7,376 bases of DNA, from contig JAQWAM010000057.1 of the NCBI GenBank assembly GCA_028707675.1, positions 1-7,376 on the forward strand, written 5' to 3'. The notes beneath the pieces are model-generated. The model did not search any database. It had not been told where the DNA came from and saw only the letters and a program-made list of their open reading frames with translations. A program made the position numbers and the translations under genes. This document shows, one piece after another, positions 1 to 5,136 of this stretch. The stretch is from Kiritimatiellia bacterium (GTDB taxonomy: Bacteria > Verrucomicrobiota > Kiritimatiellia > RFP12 > UBA1067). Every line of letters begins with the position of its first letter. Position 1 is the first letter of the stretch.

Positions 1-723
1 GTCCTTGAGTTCCGTGCAGCGCGTCGCAGTCGTCAGGGTTATCTCGTCCATGCCGTCATGACCGTGCACTACCAGCACGCGCCGCGAGCCGAGTTTCTTA
101 AGCGCCTGCGCGAAAGCCTCTGTCAGTTCCGGGGCGAACACGCCGATGAGCTGGCAGGGGGCGCCGGCCGGATTGGTCAGAGGCCCCAGCAGGTTGAACA
201 GTGTCCTCACCCCCAACTGCTTGCGCACAGGCCCGGCGAAACGCATGGCCTTGTGGAAAGACGGCGCGAACAGGAATGTCACGCCCAGTTCATTCAACGC
301 CTGCTCCATGATTTCAGGATCGGCATTCAGATTGAAGCCCAGACTTTCCAGACAGTCCGCGCTGCCGCTCTTGCCGGAGCTGGCGCGGTTGCCGTGCTTG
401 GCCACCGCCGCCCCCGCCCCCGCGGCCACAAAAGCGACCGTCGTGGAGATGTTGAAGGTCAGGCCGCCGTCGCCGCCGGTGCCCACCGTGTCCAGCGTGT
501 CCGGGTTGAGCGACTGCACTCGGGCTGCCGCGGCCCGCATGGCGCGCGCCCCGGCTGATATCTCGTCGATGGTCTCGCCCTTGGCCGCCAGCACAGCCAG
601 AAAAGCGCCGATCTGGCCTTCGGACAACTCGCCGTTCAATATCGCTTCAACCGCCGCGAAGGCCTCGTTCTCGCTGAGGTCGCGGCGGGAGATCAGCTTG
701 GAAAGCGTTTCCTTGAAAATCAT
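1..723 (-). CDS. trpD: Anthranilate phosphoribosyltransferase, N-terminal 241 residues (partial, runs off the left edge)
   Basis: Cytoplasmic second step of tryptophan synthesis: it joins anthranilate to PRPP, giving N-(5-phosphoribosyl)anthranilate. The frame is open from the ATG at 723 to base 1, so about 100 C-terminal residues are missing compared with the usual length of roughly 330-345. Seen in the translation: an alpha-helical N-terminal segment (1-70); the PRPP-binding glycine loop GTGGD at 81-85, followed by NIST at 91-94; KHGNRASSGKSGSAD at 109-123; the RTLFNLLGPLTNP block that contacts anthranilate; and the metal-binding Asp-Glu pair at 226-227. All are standard for the family. The ATG overlaps the trpG stop in an ATGA, with an AAGGG Shine-Dalgarno (730-734) six bases upstream inside trpG, so translation is probably coupled. 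TrpD is a separate protein here, not fused to TrpG as in E. coli. Identification is secure; nothing looks degraded. Confidence 0.96.
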   Translation of the reverse strand, partial: MIFKETLSKLISRRDLSENEAFAAVEAILNGELSEGQIGAFLAVLAAKGETIDEISAGARAMRAAAARVQSLNPDTLDTVGTGGDGGLTFNISTTVAFVAAGAGAAVAKHGNRASSGKSGSADCLESLGFNLNADPEIMEQALNELGVTFLFAPSFHKAMRFAGPVRKQLGVRTLFNLLGPLTNPAGAPCQLIGVFAPELTEAFAQALKKLGSRRVLVVHGHDGMDEITLTTATRCTELKD

Positions 724-1307
724 ATCTCACCCTTACTGTCTGTGATTTTGAGAAAATTGCGCAGGATGCGCTTGCCCACCGGCGTCATGATCGACTCGGG
801 ATGGAACTGTATGCCGTAAACGGCATGATCCCGGTGCCTGATGCCCATGATCTCGCCGTCTTCGGAGTGTGCCGTCACCTCCAGGCTCTCCGGCAGCGTT
901 CCGCGGCCGATCACCAGCGAGTGGTAGCGCATCGCCTTGAACGGACGCGCTCCCAGACCCTTGAATATCCCCTGTCCGTCACAGGTTACATCGGAGGTCT
1001 TGCCGTGCATCAGACGGGCTGCGTAAGTTATGCCGGCGCCGTACACATGGCCGATGGCCTGATGGCCCAGGCACACCCCAAAGATCGGCACCTTGCCGGC
1101 ATAGTTCCTGATCGCGTCGCAAGACACGCCCGCGTTTTCGGGACGCCCGGGCCCCGGCGATATCACGATCGCCTCCGGCGCCATCTCAGCGATCCCGCCG
1201 ACCGTCACGGCATCGTTGCGGCAGACAACGACATCCGCCGTCATCTCGCGCAGGTATTGGACCAGATTGTAGGTGAAAGAATCGTAGTTGTCGATCATCA
1301 GAATCAT
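720..1307 (-). CDS. trpG: Anthranilate synthase component II, glutamine amidotransferase subunit
   Basis: A 195-residue class I glutamine amidotransferase that releases ammonia from glutamine and feeds it to TrpE. Seen: the N-terminal MILMIDNYDSFTYNLVQYL block, the oxyanion region SPGPGRP at 50-56, the nucleophile elbow GVCLGHQAIG with catalytic Cys79, the HGKTS segment at 101-105 typical of TrpG/PabA, and the remaining triad residues His169 and Glu171 in FHPES. Length is normal for a stand-alone subunit. The chosen ATG has a strong GAGGGAG Shine-Dalgarno at 1314-1320, six bases upstream. It lies 21 bases after the trpE stop, and its own stop overlaps the trpD start (ATGA), so the three genes form one transcript. 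In some bacteria one such subunit also serves aminodeoxychorismate synthase (folate); the sequence cannot exclude a shared role, but the trp context makes TrpG the main one. Confidence 0.96.
   Translation of the reverse strand: MILMIDNYDSFTYNLVQYLREMTADVVVCRNDAVTVGGIAEMAPEAIVISPGPGRPENAGVSCDAIRNYAGKVPIFGVCLGHQAIGHVYGAGITYAARLMHGKTSDVTCDGQGIFKGLGARPFKAMRYHSLVIGRGTLPESLEVTAHSEDGEIMGIRHRDHAVYGIQFHPESIMTPVGKRILRNFLKITDSKGEI
730..734 (-). promoter_or_regulatory. trpD ribosome-binding site inside trpG
   Basis: AAGGG on the minus strand, six bases before the trpD ATG and within the last codons of trpG. With the ATGA overlap it fixes the trpD start and supports translational coupling of the two genes. 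Confidence 0.65.
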
Positions 1308-1328
1308 GACATTCTCCCTCTTTGAAAC

Positions 1329-2831
1329 TTAACGGAGCTTGGATGAATGCGCCTGCGCGCTTTTGAGAAGTTCTATGGAGCGGGCCATGGCCCCGGCTTT
1401 GTTCACGGTTTCCGTGTACTCGCTCTCGGGATCGGAATCAGCCACGATGCCGGCCCCGGCACGGATGGTCAGGCGCCCGTGCTCCACAATCGCCGTCCGT
1501 ATGCAAATCGCGAAATCCATATTGCCGTCGAAAGAAATATAGCCGACCGCCCCGCCGTAAGGGCCGCGCGGCGCGTCCTCCAGCTCGGCGATGATCTCCA
1601 TGGCGCGGATCTTGGGGGCGCCGCTGAGCGTGCCGGCGGGGAATGATGATTTCAGCAGGTCGAAAGCGTCGTGATGCGGCTCGATGTCAGCCGTGATGTT
1701 CGAAACCAGGTGCATGACGTGCGAATACCGTTCTACGACCATCAGATCCGTAACCTGCACCGTGCCCGGCAGCGCGACGCGCCCCAGCTCGTTGCGCCCT
1801 AGATCCACCAGCATCAGGTGTTCCGCCCGCTCTTTTTCGTCCTGCAGCAGTGAATCGGCGTTTTTACGGTCTTCCTGCTCGTTTTCGCCGCGCGGACGGG
1901 TTCCGGCGATCGGGCGCAGGCAGGCCGTGCGGTTGTCCAGGCGGATCATCGTCTCCGGCGAAGAGCCGATCAGAGTGCATCCCTGTGATTTCAAGAAGAA
2001 CAGATAAGGCGACGGATTCACATACCTTTGCGCCCGGTAAAGGCTGATAAGATCGTCAGGCGCCGGACCCACAAAACTCTGTGAAGCTACACACTGTATA
2101 ACCTCGCCCTCACGTATGCTCTCTTTGATGGAACGCACCATGCCCTTGAAATAATCAGGGCCGCGCACCGGCTCTGGCATTTTCACCGCGCTTTTGTTGA
2201 TCCTCAGCGAAACGTCCGCCGGTGATCCGATGACTGCCAGCATGTCCTGCACACGCGACACCGCACCGTCGTACAGCGCATCCGAGTCTCCGTCATCCTT
2301 AAAAGCTAACGCCATAACCGTGAGGGTATGCGAGATGTTGTCGAAAATCAGCATGGCATCCGGGATCATAAATTCTGCCAGCGGGCTTTCCGGAGGCAGC
2401 TTGTTGGGCACGCGCGGCTCGAAAAAACTCGCCATCTCGTAAGCGAAGTAACCCACCAGACCGCCGCAGAAACGCGGCAGACCCGGCAGCTCGGCGAGCC
2501 TGTAAGGCCGCATGATTTCACGCATGACCGCCAAAGGGTCCCCGTTGTGCCTGGTGCGATTTTCGTTGATGCCCTGCCGAAAAACCACTTCATGCCCGTA
2601 AACCGTGATGTTGGCCCGGGCCGAGATTCCCAGAAAGCTGTAACGCCCCCAACGCTCGCCGCCCTCGGCGCTTTCCAGCAGGAAAATGTCGGGCCGGTCG
2701 CGCGCGAAACGAGACAGCAACGAAACCGGGGTCTCTGTGTCCGCCAGTATCTTGGCGCCGACAGGCACGACTGAATGGGCGCTGACCAGATCCGCAAATT
2801 CAGCGCGCGATGGAAAAGTCTCAAGTAACAT
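1329..2831 (-). CDS. trpE: Anthranilate synthase component I
   Basis: Converts chorismate plus ammonia (from TrpG) to anthranilate and pyruvate, the committed cytoplasmic step to tryptophan. The 500 residues match the usual length. The N-terminal domain holds LLES at 51-54 and Ser65, the LLES-X10-S tryptophan feedback motif. The C-terminal chorismate-binding domain shows GSSPE (289-293), RPIAGTRPRG (306-315), DEKERAEHLMLVDLGRNELG (331-350), PAGTLSGAPK (398-407), RGPYGGAVGY (422-431) and IRAGAGIVADSDPESEY (456-472). Ala309 in PIAGT fits TrpE; aminodeoxychorismate synthase (PabB) has Lys there. A GTG start at 2855 would add eight residues, but the ATG at 2831 has a GGAG Shine-Dalgarno (2838-2841) six bases away and gives the normal beginning MLLETFPS. 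One small oddity is SQSF at 250-253, where many relatives have SQRF or SRRF. It is the first gene of the trp operon, directly behind a strong promoter. Confidence 0.97.
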   Translation of the reverse strand: MLLETFPSRAEFADLVSAHSVVPVGAKILADTETPVSLLSRFARDRPDIFLLESAEGGERWGRYSFLGISARANITVYGHEVVFRQGINENRTRHNGDPLAVMREIMRPYRLAELPGLPRFCGGLVGYFAYEMASFFEPRVPNKLPPESPLAEFMIPDAMLIFDNISHTLTVMALAFKDDGDSDALYDGAVSRVQDMLAVIGSPADVSLRINKSAVKMPEPVRGPDYFKGMVRSIKESIREGEVIQCVASQSFVGPAPDDLISLYRAQRYVNPSPYLFFLKSQGCTLIGSSPETMIRLDNRTACLRPIAGTRPRGENEQEDRKNADSLLQDEKERAEHLMLVDLGRNELGRVALPGTVQVTDLMVVERYSHVMHLVSNITADIEPHHDAFDLLKSSFPAGTLSGAPKIRAMEIIAELEDAPRGPYGGAVGYISFDGNMDFAICIRTAIVEHGRLTIRAGAGIVADSDPESEYTETVNKAGAMARSIELLKSAQAHSSKLR

Positions 2832-2837
2832 ATCTCG

Positions 2838-2841
2838 CTCC
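2838..2841 (-). promoter_or_regulatory. trpE ribosome-binding site that decides the start
   Basis: GGAG on the minus strand with a six-base spacer to the ATG at 2831. The alternative GTG at 2855 has no comparable site, and the GGAG lies inside the eight-codon extension it would add. This favours the 500-residue TrpE. Confidence 0.7.
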
Positions 2842-2874
2842 AAAGGTTTTGCCACAGGCCATTCAAGCCCGTTT

Positions 2875-2896
2875 GCGTTTCTTTATATAGAAACGC
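2875..2896. promoter_or_regulatory. Perfect palindrome over the trp -10 box (candidate operator)
   Basis: Arms GCGTTTC (2875-2881) and GAAACGC (2890-2896) are exact reverse complements around the 8-base AT-only core TTTATATA, which contains the -10 box. A dimeric regulator bound here would cover the -10 and the predicted start, the classic repressor position. The sequence does not resemble the E. coli TrpR operator (core ACTAGTT), so the regulator is unknown. An operator is inferred from symmetry and position only. Confidence 0.55.
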
Positions 2897-2910
2897 TCGC
2901 CCAGAGTCAA
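2882..2910 (-). promoter_or_regulatory. Sigma70-type promoter of the trpE-G-D operon
   Basis: On the minus strand a -35 box TTGACT (2905-2910) is followed by a 17-base spacer and a -10 box TATAAA (2882-2887). Each box is one base off consensus and the spacing is optimal, making this the strongest promoter-like signal in the window. Transcription should start near 2875, leaving a leader of about 44 bases before the trpE ATG. It sits 158 bases beyond the end of the aldo/keto reductase gene, so the trp genes have their own promoter. The start site is predicted, not measured. Confidence 0.8.
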
Positions 2911-2967
2911 TAACAAAAAGGCACTTCTTGAAAATTTGTGTTCGCCCGGTAAAATCTATCTCAGCAC

Positions 2968-2992
2968 GGCGGGTATGCCGGCATGACCCGCC
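2968..2992. other. GC-rich hairpin downstream of the aldo/keto reductase gene
   Basis: Outer arms GGCGGGT (2968-2974) and ACCCGCC (2986-2992) pair perfectly and enclose the self-complementary decamer ATGCCGGCAT (2975-2984), with one unpaired base at 2985. The combined stem should be very stable. No proper T-run follows on either strand (minus strand continues GTGCTGAGATAG, then ATTTTA about 13 bases on), so it is not a textbook intrinsic terminator. It could still stabilise the 3' end of the reductase transcript or mark a Rho-dependent end. Confidence 0.5.
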
Positions 2993-3068
2993 TGACGAAT
3001 TTACAGACAAAACGCTTGCGCTGCCCTAAAAATCCCGGCCATCTGGTGAAATGTGGCAGCGTTCCGTC

Positions 3069-3962
3069 TCAGACATTGGCAATCCGCAAAGCGATGTCAT
3101 CAATCTGATCCGCGTTCAGGAACCCGATGTTCAGCACATCCGCCAAACCGCCTTTGAGCGTGAACGCCAGCGACTCGTCGACCTTGCCGCCGTTGTCCGA
3201 GAAAGTCCCCTCGCCCAAGATTTTCATGCCGATGACGCCTTTGCCCCTGCCGCGCAGTTCCCTGATGGCCTTGACGTTGTCTTCGACCGAACCGTTCATC
3301 TTGTCACCGAAAGGGTTTATGCGCACGTGCGCCACATCCAGCCAAGGTACCTCCGGGCATGCCTGCAAGGCCGGCAGCCCGTGTATCGAAACACCGTGCG
3401 CCCTGATCTTGCCCGCCAACTTGCAGGCGTCCAATGCCGCCATCATGTCCGCGAGATCAGCGAACCAGTTCCCTTTGTCCACGCAGTGCATCTGCACTAT
3501 GTCGATGCGGTCCGTGGCCAGCTCCTTCAGAAACCGCTCGATCTGGCTGGGCACGTCGGTCTTGTCCTCGTCGGGCACCCCGCCCTTGCGCCACCATATT
3601 TTCGAGATGAGCAGGTAGCTGTCGCGCGGGAAAGGCTTGAGCGCCTCGGCCAGATGCGTGTGCGAACCGTACAGGTCGGCGGCATCGAAACACCGTATGC
3701 CGCGCTCGTAGCCGGCGCGCAGCAACTTGACAAAGACCGGTCGCCCCAGCCTGGTCTGCTCCGAGATACGGTTGAAGGACTTGAAGCCGGTGCCGAAACA
3801 CAACCTTGTTGTCTCCAGCCCGGTATTGCCGATCTTGACGCGGTCAAAAGCGCTGAATTTTTTCCGCCCGCCGCCGCCAACCGCGCTATCCGCCGCCCCC
3901 GGCAAGGCCGAAAACACCCCCGCCGTCATCTGCAAAAACCCTCTGCGTTTTATAAATCTCAT
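3069..3962 (-). CDS. Aldo/keto reductase with a twin-arginine-type signal
   Basis: A 297-residue NAD(P)H-dependent oxidoreductase with a TIM-barrel fold. The first 25 residues hold KRRGFLQ (5-11) followed by a short hydrophobic stretch and small residues, resembling a Tat signal, so export of the folded, cofactor-loaded enzyme is likely. The mature part keeps the catalytic tetrad of the family: Asp93 and Tyr98 in FDAADLYG, Lys121 in LLISKIWW and His159 in VQMHC. Late segments GVSIHG (190-195) and GVIGMKILGEGTF (242-254) also fit the family. The start has AAAGGAG (3966-3972) only three bases upstream, a little close, but it is the start that includes the whole Tat motif. It stands between the importer and the trp operon, with gaps on both sides, and has no clear tie to either. 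The substrate cannot be read from the sequence. Confidence 0.9.
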   Translation of the reverse strand: MRFIKRRGFLQMTAGVFSALPGAADSAVGGGGRKKFSAFDRVKIGNTGLETTRLCFGTGFKSFNRISEQTRLGRPVFVKLLRAGYERGIRCFDAADLYGSHTHLAEALKPFPRDSYLLISKIWWRKGGVPDEDKTDVPSQIERFLKELATDRIDIVQMHCVDKGNWFADLADMMAALDACKLAGKIRAHGVSIHGLPALQACPEVPWLDVAHVRINPFGDKMNGSVEDNVKAIRELRGRGKGVIGMKILGEGTFSDNGGKVDESLAFTLKGGLADVLNIGFLNADQIDDIALRIANV

Positions 3963-3998
3963 GCTCTCCTTTAAGTTCCACCTAATAACCTGTAGCCT

Positions 3999-4018
3999 AA
4001 AAAGTTAAACACCTTAAC
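3999..4018 (-). terminator. Weak intrinsic terminator candidate after the transporter ATPase gene
   Basis: On the minus strand a short hairpin GTTAA-GGTGT-TTAAC (4004-4018) is followed, at its base, by TTTTT (3999-4003), 19 bases beyond the ATPase stop. The stem is only five base pairs and AT-rich, so termination would be inefficient at best. It overlaps a run of TTAA-containing repeats, which may be the real reason for the symmetry. Confidence 0.3.
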
Positions 4019-4030
4019 ACCTGTTAACCC
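4005..4030. repeat. Three imperfect tandem TTAA(A)CACC units
   Basis: The plus strand reads TTAAACACC (4005-4013), TTAACACCTG (4014-4023) and TTAACCC (4024-4030): three head-to-tail units 9 and 10 bases apart in the 74-base gap ahead of the aldo/keto reductase gene. Spacing close to one DNA turn is what phased protein sites look like. A poor promoter match (TTTAAC, 16 bases, TATTAG at 3982-4009, minus strand) overlaps the first unit. Chance repetition in an AT-rich gap is also possible. Confidence 0.4.
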
Positions 4031-4036
4031 AAAAAA

Positions 4037-4987
4037 TCAAGCGTACGGGCAGCGCGCCAGCCGTCCGTCAACCTCCGCCAGTTCCGGCGCCGCGTTCGCG
4101 CATTCCGGCCGCGCCACCGGACAGCGGTCGTGGAAACGGCAGCCCGACGGAAAGGCGCCAGCGGCCGGCACCTGTCCGGGAATGGCCTTGAGCCGCTGAC
4201 CGCGCGTGGCCGCCGACGGCATGGCGTCCAGCAGCGCCACCGAATACGGATGCCGCGGCCGGCTGAAAAACTCTCCGGCCGCGGCCTGCTCGACAAGCTG
4301 CCCGGCATACATCACCGCCACATGCGTGGCCATCTGAGAGACCACACCCATGTCGTGCGTGATCAGCAGCAATCCGGCGCTCGCGCGCAAGAGCCCGCGC
4401 AAGACATCCAGTATCTGCGCCTGTATCGTTACATCCAAAGCCGTCGTCGGCTCGTCCGCGATTATCAGATCCGGTTCCAAAATCAGCGCCATGGCAATCA
4501 TGACGCGTTGCTGCATACCGCCCGAAAGCTCGTGCGGATAAGCGTCGACACGCGCGGCAGGTTCCGGTATGCCCACCCTGCCCAGCCATTCCACCGCGTT
4601 TTCACGCGCCGCACCGCGCGAAACATCCGTGTGCAGACGCATGACCTCGACAAGCTGCCGCCCGACACGGTGTAAAGGGGAGAGCGAACTCAGCGGATCC
4701 TGAAAGATAACGCCGATCCGCGCCCCGCGCAAGCGCCGCAGAGCATCTACCGGCATACCGAGCATATCCTTGCCGTCAAACACTATGCTGCCGCCCATGA
4801 TGCGGGCCGGCGGCATCGGCAAAAGCCGCGGCACACTCATGGCCGTGGCCGATTTGCCGCACCCCGACTCGCCGACCAGTCCCAAAACCTGCCCGCGGTC
4901 AAGACTCAGCGAAACGCCGTCAACCGCACGGGTGACGATCCCGTCCGTCTCGAACTCCACACACAAGTCTTTGATCTCAAGCAACAT
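4037..4987 (-). CDS. Oligopeptide/dipeptide ABC transporter ATP-binding protein (DppD/OppD type)
   Basis: A 316-residue cytoplasmic ATPase that would power peptide import through the two permeases encoded upstream. All nucleotide-binding elements are intact: Walker A GESGCGKS (39-46), Q-loop Gln96 in VIFQDP, signature LSGGMQQ (154-160), Walker B LIIADEP (174-180), D-loop TALD (182-185) and switch His211. The C-terminal extension is the oligopeptide/dipeptide-type domain, with cysteines 283, 289 and 296 in CRFHDRCPVARPEC and Cys313 near the end; in DppD-type proteins this cluster can bind an iron-sulfur centre. A GTG at 5011 would add eight residues, but MLLEIKDL from the ATG at 4987 is the normal family beginning. 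Its ribosome-binding site is weak (GGACGG, 4991-4996). The gene follows the YejE-like gene after 149 bases. It is a single-domain ATPase, unlike the fused YejF, so a partner ATPase is expected elsewhere or it works as a homodimer. Confidence 0.93.
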   Translation of the reverse strand: MLLEIKDLCVEFETDGIVTRAVDGVSLSLDRGQVLGLVGESGCGKSATAMSVPRLLPMPPARIMGGSIVFDGKDMLGMPVDALRRLRGARIGVIFQDPLSSLSPLHRVGRQLVEVMRLHTDVSRGAARENAVEWLGRVGIPEPAARVDAYPHELSGGMQQRVMIAMALILEPDLIIADEPTTALDVTIQAQILDVLRGLLRASAGLLLITHDMGVVSQMATHVAVMYAGQLVEQAAAGEFFSRPRHPYSVALLDAMPSAATRGQRLKAIPGQVPAAGAFPSGCRFHDRCPVARPECANAAPELAEVDGRLARCPYA

Positions 4988-5075
4988 CGTCCGTCCAATC
5001 AATCCAGTCACGCTGAATAGTTCATGCCTCTAAAAAACCAGATCTTGATGTGCCGCTGCCTGTCCTCTGCACACC

Positions 5076-5102
5076 GTTTCATGGAGTTTCATGTGTTTCA
5101 TG
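5076..5102. repeat. Three direct copies of GTTTCATG in the gap before the ATPase gene
   Basis: Exact copies of the octamer GTTTCATG occur at 5076-5083, 5086-5093 and 5095-5102 (plus strand; CATGAAAC on the coding strand), 10 and 9 bases apart. They lie in the untranslated gap between the YejE-like permease and the ATPase gene. Exact sequence and near-helical spacing suggest sites for a DNA-binding protein, but no clear promoter is visible next to them. Replication slippage is the other simple explanation. Confidence 0.5.
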
Positions 5103-5119
5103 GTTGATTCAAAGCCAAT

Positions 5120-5136
5120 GTTTACAATCTGCAAAC
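5120..5136. promoter_or_regulatory. Near-perfect palindrome directly after the yejE stop codon
   Basis: GTTTACA (5120-5126), ATC, TGCAAAC (5130-5136): six of seven arm positions are complementary. In RNA the odd pair becomes a G-U wobble, so a small hairpin is possible, but no T-run follows it. It touches the yejE stop codon and lies 17 bases from the GTTTCATG repeats. Either a protein site or a processing hairpin is possible; neither is proven. Confidence 0.3.

Larger units (their letters stand above)
2832..3068. other. Intergenic region between the aldo/keto reductase gene and trpE
   Basis: These 237 bases hold no convincing gene. Reading towards trpE there is a possible stem CGCTGCC/GGCAGCG (3055-3061 with 3019-3025, 29-base loop) just after the reductase stop, then a GC-rich hairpin at 2968-2992, then the trp promoter and its palindrome, then the short leader with the trpE ribosome-binding site. 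The leader has no tandem Trp codons and no room for alternative terminator/antiterminator stems. Confidence 0.75.

Noticed and set aside
58..745. Long plus-strand reading frames opposite trpD
   Set aside because: They lie antisense to a well-conserved TrpD and read as Arg/His/Ala-rich low-quality protein typical of GC-rich shadow frames.
2821..2862. A 13-codon frame in the trpE leader as a Trp leader peptide
   Set aside because: It has no Trp codon, a poor ribosome-binding site, and overlaps the trpE start, so it cannot serve classical attenuation.
2366..3010. A 214-residue minus-strand frame overlapping trpE and its promoter region
   Set aside because: It runs in a different frame through conserved TrpE coding sequence and across the promoter, and has no domain signal.
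3019..3061. CGCTGCC/GGCAGCG stem just after the reductase stop as a terminator
   Set aside because: The loop is 29 bases and no T-run follows the stem; the TTTTT lies inside the loop.
3051..3974. A 307-residue plus-strand frame opposite the aldo/keto reductase gene
   Set aside because: The minus strand encodes an intact aldo/keto reductase with its full catalytic tetrad. The plus-strand product shows no recognisable domain and has shadow-like composition.
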